From Gemmataceae bacterium (GTDB taxonomy: Bacteria > Planctomycetota > Planctomycetia > Gemmatales > Gemmataceae), in contig SHZZ01000039.1 in NCBI GenBank assembly GCA_009692005.1, positions 1 to 33,559 of the forward strand: a DNA stretch of 33,559 bases, given 5' to 3'. The position numbers and the translations under genes are program-made. The notes under the pieces are model-generated. The model did not search any database. It worked only from the letters and a program-made list of their open reading frames with translations, and was not told the origin of the DNA. Positions within the stretch are counted from its first letter, which is position 1. Every line of letters starts with the position of its first letter. This document shows, in pieces, positions 1-8,332 of the stretch.

Positions 1-31
1 AGCCGCATCGTTAGCCAGAAAGGTACAGCCC

Positions 32-544
32 ATGCCGAACCAATGGTATATCGCCCGTGACGAGAAGGCCCCACTAGGCCCCTACTCCGATGACCAGCTT
101 CACCAGCTCGCTCGGCAAGGCAAGCTCACTTCCGAGATACAAATCGGGCAGGCCAAGGACGGCCCCTGGTTTCCCGCTTCTCGGATAAAAGGGCTATTCC
201 CAGAGTCCGCAACCCCACCCCCTGTCCCACCTGCTCCTTCAAGGGGGCCGCACCGCGCCACAGTTCGTTGGGTGTTTTCCATCGTAAATAAGGTGGCTGG
301 CGCGACGACGATCCTCCTCGGCCTGGTGGCGGGCATCATGCTGTTCAGTGCAGCGGATATTATCTACATGCACGGGGTGAAACTCACGGCCCTGCGTTCG
401 GAAGGTGGCAACTCCATTATGGAAGTCTATTATCAGCAGGTCGGCGGGTATGGGATCGGCCTGGCCAAGCTGACCAGTGGAGTTAGTGCCGTTGTAATTG
501 CTATCTCGTTTGGGCTTGGCGTATCCCAGATCACTCGTGAATGA
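32..544 (+). CDS. GYF_2 (DUF4339)-domain membrane protein
   Basis: This is a 170-residue protein with an N-terminal GYF_2 domain at about residues 3-56. The domain shows the usual W5-Y6, GPYSDDQL (16-23) and a late Trp (W46). GYF_2 domains are thought to bind proline-rich or other peptide ligands, so a protein-binding role for the cytoplasmic part is inferred. A proline-rich linker (61-70) follows, then two hydrophobic segments at about 88-112 and 143-166 that should span the membrane. There is no signal peptide. The ATG is preceded by AAAGG with 8-nt spacing. The gene stands alone and converges on the hisA operon. Its DNA is GC-richer by eye than most neighbours and it is flanked by short motifs resembling integron recombination cores. 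The specific function is unknown. Confidence 0.8.
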   Translation: MPNQWYIARDEKAPLGPYSDDQLHQLARQGKLTSEIQIGQAKDGPWFPASRIKGLFPESATPPPVPPAPSRGPHRATVRWVFSIVNKVAGATTILLGLVAGIMLFSAADIIYMHGVKLTALRSEGGNSIMEVYYQQVGGYGIGLAKLTSGVSAVVIAISFGLGVSQITRE

Positions 545-596
545 TTGCAGCGCCGAGAAAGGCGAACCCGGCCCTGCACCTAACCGTGCTGAGATC

Positions 597-615
597 GCCG
601 CGCTGTGAGCGCGGC
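597..615. repeat. Perfect GC-rich stem-loop after the GYF_2 gene
   Basis: GCCGCGCT, then loop GTG, then AGCGCGGC, forms a perfect 8-bp stem with a 3-nt loop. No T-run follows on either strand, so it is a poor intrinsic terminator by sequence. It lies between convergent genes, 53 bp after the GYF_2 stop. It could stabilise the 3' end of the mRNA or be the apical part of a folded recombination site. Confidence 0.6.
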
Positions 616-656
616 CAATCAATCTGCCAGGCTGGAGCCTTGCGTTCCCGGGAATG

Positions 657-683
657 AAAAAGCCGGGGCAGTTGAGGCCTCGG
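657..683 (-). terminator. Probable rho-independent terminator of the aro/RND/his operon
   Basis: Read on the minus strand, CCGAGGC and GCCCCGG form a 7-position stem with one A-C mismatch around a 7-nt loop. CTTTTTC follows directly. It starts 44 bp beyond the hisA stop, the expected place for the end of the seven-gene minus-strand transcript. A second inverted repeat (GTGCGG/CCGCAC, 686-711) lies between it and hisA. Confidence 0.6.
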
Positions 684-727
684 ATGTGCGGACGGCCCCA
701 TCTTTCCGCACTCTTCGGTAGTCCCGC

Positions 728-1450
728 TTAATCAATTTCACCGGCGGCGGCGAGGGCATCCTCCAAAGTGAGCTTCCCGTCATAAAGGGCTTTGCCCACG
801 ATGCATGCCTGGATGGATGCCTGGCGCAACTGTGCAATATCCCCGACCGTTGTCACCCCTCCCGAGGCAATAACTGGAATGGCCGTGGCTTGCTGCACCA
901 GGCGAGTGGCTTCCACATTGGGTCCTGCCAGCATGCCGTCCTTAGAAATATCGGTAAAAATAATTGCAGCCAAAGGCAGGTGGTTAACTTTTTTCACCAG
1001 TTCATCCACCGTGACCAGAGATTCCTCCAGCCAGCCTTGAACAGCGACCTTTCCCCCGCGGGCATCAATCCCCAGGGCGATCCGCCTGGGGAATTTTCCC
1101 GCCATGCGCCCCAGCCATTCAGTGTCGTGCAACCCCTTGGTGCCAACTATGACGCGGTCGATGCCCCAGTCCAATACCTTTTGAATGGTTTCCTCGGAAC
1201 GGATTCCCCCGCCCAACTCACAAGGGATGGAAACTTTTTCCAAAATGCCCTTAATGGCGGTCCCGTTCTCCACCTGCCCGGTTTTTGCCCCATCCAAATC
1301 AACCAAGTGAAGATACCTGGCGCCAAGTTTTTGCCAATGCAAAGCCATTTCCCAGGGCTGGGAAGAATAGACCGTCTCTTGAGCGTAATCGCCCTGTCGG
1401 AGGCGCACGCATTTTCCATCACGCAAATCAATGGCGGGAATTACCAGCAC
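728..1450 (-). CDS. hisA: Phosphoribosylformimino-5-aminoimidazole carboxamide ribotide isomerase (HisA)
   Basis: HisA catalyses the Amadori isomerisation of ProFAR to PRFAR in histidine biosynthesis, in the cytoplasm. The 240-residue product matches the usual family length. It has the VIPAIDLRDG start with catalytic Asp8, the GGGIR phosphate-binding turn (80-84), the second catalytic Asp129 in GIDAR, and TDISKDGM (166-173), as expected for the half-barrel repeats. The start is a GTG at 1450, preceded by AAAGG with 6-nt spacing. The reading frame is open further upstream, but that extension runs through hisH in another frame and has no HisA similarity. It lies 16 bp after hisH and is the last gene of the operon. 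Its pathway partner hisF is not in this window. Confidence 0.96.
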   Translation of the reverse strand: MLVIPAIDLRDGKCVRLRQGDYAQETVYSSQPWEMALHWQKLGARYLHLVDLDGAKTGQVENGTAIKGILEKVSIPCELGGGIRSEETIQKVLDWGIDRVIVGTKGLHDTEWLGRMAGKFPRRIALGIDARGGKVAVQGWLEESLVTVDELVKKVNHLPLAAIIFTDISKDGMLAGPNVEATRLVQQATAIPVIASGGVTTVGDIAQLRQASIQACIVGKALYDGKLTLEDALAAAGEID

Positions 1451-1466
1451 GGCAGACCTTTCGCAA

Positions 1467-2090
1467 TTACCAGGGGATTTGGGCAAAGCGCTGCAACATC
1501 TCCAAGCCGGTCCGCTGGCTTTTTTCCGGGTGAAACTGCGTTGCCATGCGGCGGTTATCGCCGACCACTGCGGCAAACGGCCCGCCATAATCGCACCACG
1601 CCGCCACCAGCGCGGGATCTTCCGGCACTGCAAAATAAGAATGCACGAAGTACACTGATGAACCGGAAGGACAGCCATCCAATAGGGGAATGTTTTTCGT
1701 CACTTGCAAATCGTTCCAGCCCATGTGGGGAATTTTCATTTCAGCCTGGGGGGTAAAATGCACCACTTCGCCCTTGAAGAAACCCAGGCCAGGGAACTTT
1801 CCCCCTTCATGGCTCCATTCAAATAGCAGTTGCAAACCGAGGCAAATACCCAAGAAAGGCTTATCCTTGGCCCAGTGATCTTTCAGGGCTTCATGCAACC
1901 CCGTCTGGGTGATTTTTTCGATGGCATCGCGAAAGGCGCCAACCCCTGGAAGGATGACATGGGTGGCCTCGCTTAATTGCTGGGGGTCGGCGGAGATGGA
2001 GGCGGGAAAGCCCGTTTTCTCCAGGGCTTTTTGCACGCTGCGCAAGTTGCCCATGCCGTAATCAACCAAAACAATATTGCGTTCTGCCAT
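1467..2090 (-). CDS. hisH: Imidazole glycerol phosphate synthase, glutaminase subunit (HisH)
   Basis: HisH is the class I glutamine amidotransferase that supplies ammonia to HisF, which converts PRFAR to imidazole glycerol phosphate and AICAR. The 207-residue sequence shows the start VDYGMGNLRSV (9-19), the oxyanion region LPGVGAF (47-53), the nucleophile Cys83 in GICLGLQ, and the His187/Glu189 pair in QFHPEKS, so the triad is complete. The ATG lies 7 bp downstream of the RND pump gene and the stop lies 16 bp before hisA, so translation is probably coupled. The HisF partner must be encoded elsewhere. Confidence 0.97.
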   Translation of the reverse strand: MAERNIVLVDYGMGNLRSVQKALEKTGFPASISADPQQLSEATHVILPGVGAFRDAIEKITQTGLHEALKDHWAKDKPFLGICLGLQLLFEWSHEGGKFPGLGFFKGEVVHFTPQAEMKIPHMGWNDLQVTKNIPLLDGCPSGSSVYFVHSYFAVPEDPALVAAWCDYGGPFAAVVGDNRRMATQFHPEKSQRTGLEMLQRFAQIPW

Positions 2091-2097
2091 GTCTGCT

Positions 2098-5000
2098 CTA
2101 GGGGCCGGTTTCCGTTGATGTCATTGATTTATGAAAACGGCGCCGACACCAGATCCCAAAATCATCGAGGAGGGAATAGGCCACGGGAGTCAGGAGCAAA
2201 GTCAACAGTAAAGAAAGGGCTTGGCCACCCATGATAATTTTGGCCAGGCCAGCGCGGGAGGCGGCGCCGTGGCCCTGGCCCAAGGCCATGGGAACCATGG
2301 CGGCAATGAGCATGACGGTAGTCATCAAAATAGGTCGGAAACGGGTCCGGTTCGCCTCCAAGATGGCCTGGGTGCGGTCCACTCCTTGCCGGCGAATTTG
2401 ATTCGTGTAGTCGATTTGTAAAATTCCGTTCTTCTTGACAATGCCGAACAGCATGAAGAGGCCGAACATGGCGTAAATATCCAAGGGGCTGCCAATGATC
2501 AACAAGGAGAGCAGCGCAAAGGGAATGGTCAAAGGCAGTGAAAGTAGAATGCTCACCGGGTGAACGAAACTTTCGAACTGTGCGGCCAAAACCATGTACA
2601 TGAAAAGGAAGCTGAGATTGAAAGCAATGATGAAACTGGAAATCTGGTCGGCCAGAAGTTTCGCCTGACCAATAAATTCCCATTGGTAAGTGGGCGGCAA
2701 TTCCAAAGAGGACAATTTCTCCTTGATAAGATCGACTGCTGGACCGGTGGCCATGCCTTCCAAATTGGCCGAAATCACCACCTGGCGTTGGCGGGAAAAT
2801 CGCTCAATCACTGCCGGCCCCAGCGCCTGAGCAAAGGAGGCGACATTGCCAATTTCCACGCTGCTGACCCCTTCCTTGGCGCTGGGCAGGGGCAGGCGGG
2901 AAATCGATTCCGCGTCCAGGCGATGCCCTTTTTCCGCCCTTAGCCAAATGTCGTATTGCTCATCCTCTTCCTTGTATTTTCCAACCGGTTCGCCGCCCAC
3001 GAGGATATTGACGGTGGCGCTGAGGTTTTCCAGGGAAACGCCGAGGTCGGAAAGGCGATCACGGTCGGGGATAATCCGCAGTTCGGGTTTTCTAAATGTC
3101 AAACTGGTGTCGATATCGACGAAGAAAGGATGCGTTTTCATCCACTCGGTCATTTCCAGGGAAATTTCCTTGAGCTTTTCAATTTCGGGCCCGCGAATAT
3201 TCAGGTCGATCATGACCTGGCGAAACCCAGTCTCCTGAAAAGCAGAGACATCCTGAACGGAAGCGCGGAATTCCGGAAACTCACCCACCAGCCCGCGCAC
3301 TTGCTTCATGACATCAAACTGGGAGAATTTTCTTTGTTTAAGGTCTGTCAGGCGGACATAAATATTGGCAGTGGAAATATCCCCCTGCCCCTTGCCCAAT
3401 CTGCTGGTGGTGTCGCCGACCACCGTGTAGGTTTGCACAACGCTGGGGAATTTCCTGATCTCTTTTTCCAGGAGAAGACATTCCGCTTCCGACCTCTCGA
3501 GGGAGTAGCCTTCGGGCAAAAGAATGGCCACCTGGAATTCCCCTTGATCGTCGCGAGGGACAAATTCCATGCCCACGACCCCCATGAGCCAGGGTGTCAA
3601 GGCCACCAGACCCACGGACACAACCACGACCAGCCAACGGCAATTCAGAGAAAACTTTAAGAGGTGAATGTAGCTGTTTTCCACAAACCGCCAGATCCAG
3701 CCTGATTTACTCCCCTTGGAATTTTCCTCCACGCGCAAGAAGCGGGAACAAAGCATTGGGGTCAGGGTGAGAGAAACAAAAAGGCTCATGAGTATGGCAA
3801 AGGCAATCACCATGCCAAAACTGTTGAAAAACCGGCCTACCTGGCCGCCCATGAAGACGATGGGAAGAAAAATAACCAGCAGGGATAAAGTGGTGGCAAT
3901 GACGGCAAGGGAGATTTCCCGCGTGGCCAGCCCGGCGGCCTGGCTGGCTGGGATCTTTTTTTCCTCCATGAACCGGTAGATGTTTTCATGGACCACGACG
4001 GCGTCGTCGATAACGATGCCCACCGCCAGGATCAATCCCAGGATGGTCATGTTATTGAGAGTCAGGCCGAGAAAATCCATCAGGGCGAAAGTGCCCACGA
4101 TGGAAGCGGGAATGGAAAGCGCCGCGATCGCCGTGGTGCGCATGTCGCGAATAAATAAAAGGATGGTCATGCTGACCAGGAGAACGGCCATCAGGCCGTG
4201 GCGTTTGATTTCATCAATGGCGCCGCGGATAAAACGCGACTGATCGCGAATCACCTGCAGGCGAATATCCGGCGGCAGGGCGGGCTGGATTTCCTGGATT
4301 CGCGCCAGGACCCGGTCCACGACTTGAACGGTGTTGACCCCCGTTTGTTTTTGCACGAATAGGGTCACCGCATTCTGCCCCGTATCCTGATACAGAGGGT
4401 CCGCTTCGTCCTTATTCCAAATACGGCTGAGATTCTGCGGCTCCTCGAAGGAATCCTCCACCCGGGCAATATCTCCAATGCGGATGGCGGCGCCATTGCG
4501 GTTATCGACAATCAAGCGGGAAATCGCCTCAGGGTTGGCAACTCTTCCCAGGGTTCGCAGCGTGAGTTGTGTTTGCCCTTGCTCCACCCGACCGCCGGCC
4601 ATTTCCTGATTCTCTCCGCTTAACACCTTGCGCACACCGGCAATGGTCAGCCCGGGATACTTTTGCATTTTGTCGGGATCGAGGATGACCTGAATGGCGC
4701 GCACCCGGCCGCCCACCAGGGTTACCGTGCCAACACCGGACAGGTTTTCCAATTGCTCCTTGATGTTTTTCTTGGCCAGGTGCGTCACCTCCCGAATATC
4801 CCTGCGGCCAGAAATTGCCAGGGATAAAACCGGCGAGGCGCTGATGTCAAAACGGTCGATGATGGGAGGATCGCAATTTAAGGGGAGCTGATTTAATAGA
4901 GTTTGCACCTTGGCATCGATTTCCTGCGCTGCCATGGGGCCGTTCTTTTCCACCTTGAACTGAATCACGACCTGAGAAATCCCTTCCCTGGTGGTGGAAC

Positions 5001-5241
5001 GCAACTCATCAATCCCTGAAACCGTGTTGACGGTTTCTTCAATCAGGCGAGTAATGCTGGTTTCCATTTCTTCCACCCCGGCGCCGCGCATGGTGGTGGT
5101 TACAATGACGATGGGAATATCGACATCGGGAAAAAGATCGACACCAAGCCTGAAGTAGGAAAAAAGCCCGAGCACGACCGGCACCGCCACCAGCATGGTG
5201 GTAAAAACAGGCCTGCGAATACACACATCCCAGATGGCCAT
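2098..5241 (-). CDS. RND efflux permease, HAE1/AcrB-like
   Basis: This is an inner-membrane, proton-driven pump subunit of the hydrophobe/amphiphile efflux (HAE1) class, 1047 residues long, matching AcrB-type proteins. It begins with the typical IRRPVFTTML segment and transmembrane helix 1, then a large periplasmic porter domain, helices 2-6, a second porter domain, and helices 8-12. The proton-relay residues are present: adjacent aspartates at 412-413 in VIDDAVVVHE and lysines at 936-937 in GIVKKNG. The single-subunit pump with its adaptor suggests export of drugs or lipophilic compounds, but the substrate cannot be read from sequence. It starts 2 bp after its adaptor gene and ends 7 bp before hisH. 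No TolC-like outer-membrane channel is encoded in the window. Confidence 0.95.
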   Translation of the reverse strand: MAIWDVCIRRPVFTTMLVAVPVVLGLFSYFRLGVDLFPDVDIPIVIVTTTMRGAGVEEMETSITRLIEETVNTVSGIDELRSTTREGISQVVIQFKVEKNGPMAAQEIDAKVQTLLNQLPLNCDPPIIDRFDISASPVLSLAISGRRDIREVTHLAKKNIKEQLENLSGVGTVTLVGGRVRAIQVILDPDKMQKYPGLTIAGVRKVLSGENQEMAGGRVEQGQTQLTLRTLGRVANPEAISRLIVDNRNGAAIRIGDIARVEDSFEEPQNLSRIWNKDEADPLYQDTGQNAVTLFVQKQTGVNTVQVVDRVLARIQEIQPALPPDIRLQVIRDQSRFIRGAIDEIKRHGLMAVLLVSMTILLFIRDMRTTAIAALSIPASIVGTFALMDFLGLTLNNMTILGLILAVGIVIDDAVVVHENIYRFMEEKKIPASQAAGLATREISLAVIATTLSLLVIFLPIVFMGGQVGRFFNSFGMVIAFAILMSLFVSLTLTPMLCSRFLRVEENSKGSKSGWIWRFVENSYIHLLKFSLNCRWLVVVVSVGLVALTPWLMGVVGMEFVPRDDQGEFQVAILLPEGYSLERSEAECLLLEKEIRKFPSVVQTYTVVGDTTSRLGKGQGDISTANIYVRLTDLKQRKFSQFDVMKQVRGLVGEFPEFRASVQDVSAFQETGFRQVMIDLNIRGPEIEKLKEISLEMTEWMKTHPFFVDIDTSLTFRKPELRIIPDRDRLSDLGVSLENLSATVNILVGGEPVGKYKEEDEQYDIWLRAEKGHRLDAESISRLPLPSAKEGVSSVEIGNVASFAQALGPAVIERFSRQRQVVISANLEGMATGPAVDLIKEKLSSLELPPTYQWEFIGQAKLLADQISSFIIAFNLSFLFMYMVLAAQFESFVHPVSILLSLPLTIPFALLSLLIIGSPLDIYAMFGLFMLFGIVKKNGILQIDYTNQIRRQGVDRTQAILEANRTRFRPILMTTVMLIAAMVPMALGQGHGAASRAGLAKIIMGGQALSLLLTLLLTPVAYSLLDDFGIWCRRRFHKSMTSTETGP

Positions 5242-5243
5242 GG

Positions 5244-6593
5244 TCAGGGGTTATTTCCAGGCAAGGATTGAGGGGTGATTCCATTGGACATTTTTTCCCG
5301 CACTGGGGTGCCATCCGCCAGGTATTGCTGACCGGACAGCGCCAGGGTATCGTCAGCTTTTAGATCCCCGCTCACTTCGACCCAGGTTTCCAATCGTCCG
5401 ATGGTCAGGACGATTCTCTGACCGGTTTTCACTTCCACCGACTTTGCTTTTCCTTGAAAGATAACAAATACCTTGGCGCTTCCGGCGAAGTGGTAAACAG
5501 CTTCTTGGGGGACCATCAGGGCCTTCTCTTTTTTCCCGGTGGCAATTTGGACGCGGGCAAAAAACCCGGGGCGCAATTCCCCACGGCTGTTGCCTACCGC
5601 CAATTCCACTTGAAAAGTGCGCGTGGCGGGATCGGCCGCCGGGCTAATGCGAGCAATGACCCCTGGAAAAACTTTCCCCGGGTAAGGTTCAACGGATATT
5701 TCGCCCTTCATTCCCAGAGCAATGCGGGAAAATTCCCTTTCCGGCAAGGAAAATTGCAGTTTCAACAACTGGGTGATGCCGAGGCGAAAAACCGGTTCCG
5801 CATGACTGAAGCGGAGTAATTCCCCCTCGCGAACATTTCGGGAAAGAACCACGAAAGGAAGGCGGCCGGGGATTTTTTCCAGGAAGGGGCGAAAATCCAC
5901 GCCCCCTGGCGCCCGCGATTCCGGCGCCACAATTTTGGAATCGCGCAAGCGCTGCTCGGCAATTGCCAGTTGCGCTTCGCGGTAGTTGACTCCGGCCAAG
6001 GCTGCTTTGGCCTCCAAAAGGGAATTTTCCAGGTTGGCCCGCGCTACCTTCGCTTCCGTATCGGCCTGGTCCCGGTCTTCAATTGAAGCAGCTCCTCCTA
6101 ACCGCCTTACCCTTTCCATTTTGGCCAAGGCGTTTTTCTCAAGCAGGCCAGCGCGCACTAGGTTGGGAAGCTTTTCCAGATCCACGGGTCCCTTGGGAGT
6201 TTCCGCCATCCCCAGACGGGACAAGTCGAGTTGCAAGGCCATGCGAGCTTCCTGGATGCCTAAACGAAAATCCGTTTCTTCGGATTCCAGGAGGTAGTCG
6301 CCTGGAAAGACCTCGGCGCCGACCTCGTAAAACACGCTCTTCACCCGTGCTTCAACTTTGGGAAAAACCAGGATGGTTTCCAAAGGAACCAGAGAGCCGG
6401 TGGTATTCAGGAAGGAATCAAGGCCGCGCTCGATGGCTTGGCCGGTCGACACAGGGACAACCAAATCCCTTGGTCCCGTGGGGAGTTTGCCATTGTCATT
6501 TTTTCTAATTATTAGATCTGGTTTATAGATAAAAAACAGCGCCACCAGCAGGGTGATCCAGGTTGCCAGCGGAAGCCATCGTGAACGGAGCAA
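5244..6593 (-). CDS. RND periplasmic adaptor (membrane fusion protein, HlyD/AcrA-like)
   Basis: This adaptor should link the RND pump to an outer-membrane channel. The 449-residue protein has an N-terminal hydrophobic anchor (about 9-22) rather than a lipobox. It then has a lipoyl/barrel-sandwich half, an alpha-helical hairpin rich in Ala, Glu, Leu and Arg (about 105-210), the second lipoyl half, a beta-barrel region, and a membrane-proximal domain near LALSGQQYLADGTPV. The reading frame has no ATG near its 5' end. The upstream-most possible start is TTG at 6593, which gives RSRWLPLATW before the anchor. The ATG visible nearby is out of frame. No good ribosome site is visible, so the start is uncertain. 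It follows the peptidase gene by 40 bp and precedes the pump by 2 bp. Confidence 0.9.
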   Translation of the reverse strand: MLRSRWLPLATWITLLVALFFIYKPDLIIRKNDNGKLPTGPRDLVVPVSTGQAIERGLDSFLNTTGSLVPLETILVFPKVEARVKSVFYEVGAEVFPGDYLLESEETDFRLGIQEARMALQLDLSRLGMAETPKGPVDLEKLPNLVRAGLLEKNALAKMERVRRLGGAASIEDRDQADTEAKVARANLENSLLEAKAALAGVNYREAQLAIAEQRLRDSKIVAPESRAPGGVDFRPFLEKIPGRLPFVVLSRNVREGELLRFSHAEPVFRLGITQLLKLQFSLPEREFSRIALGMKGEISVEPYPGKVFPGVIARISPAADPATRTFQVELAVGNSRGELRPGFFARVQIATGKKEKALMVPQEAVYHFAGSAKVFVIFQGKAKSVEVKTGQRIVLTIGRLETWVEVSGDLKADDTLALSGQQYLADGTPVREKMSNGITPQSLPGNNP

Positions 6594-6633
6594 AGAACAC
6601 CGGGTTTTCCAAGGCTATTGTTTAGGGTTTAAC

Positions 6634-7749
6634 CTATGAATTTCCCTGGCCAGGAGGGGCTTCCGCGCTTCCTTTACCCAGGAGAAAACGGAACGCTATT
6701 CCCAGGGTTCCTAGCCCGACTAATACCATGAGGCCCATCAGGGTCAGAATTTCCGCATCGAAAAAAAACGGCTGAACCTTCGGCGCGATCCAAGGCCAGG
6801 CATAAAGCGTGCCCACGCTGGAAATGGCCAACGACGGCCCGAAGGGAAACGCCTGGCTCCCGCGGAACAGAAGCTGGGCCATACCCATGAAAAAAGCCGG
6901 CAGGACAGAAAGAAAAAAAGCGACCACCACAATTTGCCAGCCGAGAAAAGCCCCGACCATCATCATCAAGTCGGCGTCGCCAAGGCCCATGACTTCAATA
7001 CCCCGACCCACCCCGTAGCAAAACCGGACAATGCGCAGGAGAAAAGTGCCTGCCAGGGCGCCCGCCAAACCTTGAAGAAAGCCATAGAAGAAAGCGCCTT
7101 CACGAAATCCATCGGTGGCAAGGGGAGCCCAAAAAGGCCAGGGGAACCCTCCAAAAGGCAACACCGGGGCGAAGGGCCATTTGTTTTCCACCCCTTCCTT
7201 GATGACTAATTGGAAATTCTCCTCGGGAAACGGCCAAGGAAACAGGGACGAATAAATGAGGCCTAACACCGTTCCCCACACAGTTATTCCCAAGGGGATT
7301 TCCATGCAATCGATGTCAGTGAGCGAGGCGGTAATCAGGAAGGAAGCCAGCAGGGCATGTGAAAGGAAAAAGGCCCAACCTTCCCAGGGGATGAGGCCAT
7401 TGGAAATATGCCAGGATTTGTTAGAGAGGAAGGCCAGGCCAAAATGATTTCCCAAAAGGTCAACATAAAATAAACAGGTAAAAACGATTCCAACAAAAAG
7501 TTCTACCAAAAAGTAGCGAAGGGAAAAACTGGCCTGACAGCTCCGGCATTTTCCCCCAAGGATCCAGTAACTGAGCAAGGGAATATTGTCGAGCCAGCGG
7601 ATGGAACTGAAGCATTTGCCACAATGGGAACCGGGCCAAAACACACTTTTTTCCAACGGCAGCCGGTAGACGCAAACATTGATAAAGCTGCCCACGCAAC
7701 AACCCATGATGAATACCAGGATTAACCAAATGGCAATAGGTAAGGACAT
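6634..7749 (-). CDS. Prepilin peptidase / N-methyltransferase (PilD/GspO type)
   Basis: This aspartyl membrane protease (family A24) cleaves the leader of type IV pilins and pseudopilins, and family members then N-methylate the new N-terminus. It shows GSFINVCVYRLP near the start, the zinc-type pairs CGKC (43-46) and CRSC (68-71) of the methyltransferase domain, Asp147 in TDIDCMEIP, and Asp258 in GLGD, plus several membrane helices. At 371 residues it is longer than typical enzymes of about 290. Much of the excess lies between the two catalytic aspartates, which are 111 residues apart against about 64 in well-studied members. The ATG has AGGA 5 nt upstream. No pilin or secretion gene adjoins it. 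It lies between aroK (9 bp) and the RND adaptor (40 bp). Confidence 0.94.
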   Translation of the reverse strand: MSLPIAIWLILVFIMGCCVGSFINVCVYRLPLEKSVFWPGSHCGKCFSSIRWLDNIPLLSYWILGGKCRSCQASFSLRYFLVELFVGIVFTCLFYVDLLGNHFGLAFLSNKSWHISNGLIPWEGWAFFLSHALLASFLITASLTDIDCMEIPLGITVWGTVLGLIYSSLFPWPFPEENFQLVIKEGVENKWPFAPVLPFGGFPWPFWAPLATDGFREGAFFYGFLQGLAGALAGTFLLRIVRFCYGVGRGIEVMGLGDADLMMMVGAFLGWQIVVVAFFLSVLPAFFMGMAQLLFRGSQAFPFGPSLAISSVGTLYAWPWIAPKVQPFFFDAEILTLMGLMVLVGLGTLGIAFRFLLGKGSAEAPPGQGNS

Positions 7750-7758
7750 TGATTCCTG

Positions 7759-8322
7759 CTAGCGAGCAACCCGGGTAAAATTTTCCTGAATCATCCTGGC
7801 AGTTTCCTCGGGGCGTATGTCATCGGTCGGGCATTCAAAATCGGCGCACTGACGGTAAAACGGTTCGCGGGCCGGGACGACCGCCAACGCTTCTTGCTGC
7901 AACCGTGCCAGAGGATTATCCGAAGCCGGTTCCACAAGGTTGGGCCTTTTTTTTCCGGACTTTTCATCCTGCAAGAGACGGCTAACCAGGTTAGCCAGGC
8001 TGGTTTTAAGCCAAACCGCATAACCGCTTTCCTGAATAACTTTCCGGTTGTTTTCACAAAGGACCACGCCCCCCCCGGTTCCAATCACCACCCGCGCCAT
8101 GGCCGCCAGTTCCGTAAGGATTTTGGATTCCAGATCCCGGAAGCACTTTTCCCCCTCCACCGCGAAAATCCCAGCAATGGTCTTCCCCGTGGTTTTTTCC
8201 AAATACTCGTCGGCATCGAGGAAGTTCCACCCCAGGTTTTCGGCCAGCACCCGGCCTACTGTGGTTTTCCCTGACCCGCGCGGGCCAAGAAGAAATATCC
8301 GTTCCTTTTTACTCACCCGCAA
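7759..8322 (-). CDS. aroK: Shikimate kinase
   Basis: This cytoplasmic enzyme phosphorylates shikimate to shikimate 3-phosphate with ATP, the fifth step of the chorismate pathway. Counting from the TTG at 8322, the protein has a Walker A loop GPRGSGKT (13-20), the substrate-binding DADEYLE (36-42, Asp38), Arg62 in CFRDLE, and the GTGGG loop (81-85). The length of 187 is close to the normal 170-190. The start is ambiguous between the TTG at 8322 and a GTG at 8316. The ATG at 8330 is out of frame and soon hits a stop. It follows the aroD-aroE fusion by 10 bp, so three consecutive pathway steps are encoded together. Confidence 0.94.
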   Translation of the reverse strand: MRVSKKERIFLLGPRGSGKTTVGRVLAENLGWNFLDADEYLEKTTGKTIAGIFAVEGEKCFRDLESKILTELAAMARVVIGTGGGVVLCENNRKVIQESGYAVWLKTSLANLVSRLLQDEKSGKKRPNLVEPASDNPLARLQQEALAVVPAREPFYRQCADFECPTDDIRPEETARMIQENFTRVAR

Positions 8323-8332
8323 CCCGCCATTT

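Noticed and set aside
569-616. Complete attC recombination site
   Set aside because: An RYYYAAC-like core and a palindrome are present, but I found no GTTRRRY on the 3' side and no matching outer arms. It is therefore reported only as a possibility.
1451-1678. N-terminal extension of HisA
   Set aside because: The frame is open for 76 codons upstream of GTG 1450, but this DNA encodes the HisH C-terminus in another frame. HisA homologues start at the VIPAIDL segment.
890-1756. 288-codon plus-strand open frame opposite hisA and hisH
   Set aside because: Both minus-strand genes are unmistakable with complete active sites. The antisense translation is low-complexity, has no ribosome site and spans the gene boundary.
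2956-3660. 234-codon plus-strand open frame opposite the RND pump
   Set aside because: It is a shadow of the pump coding strand with no recognisable domain and no signal peptide or ribosome site.
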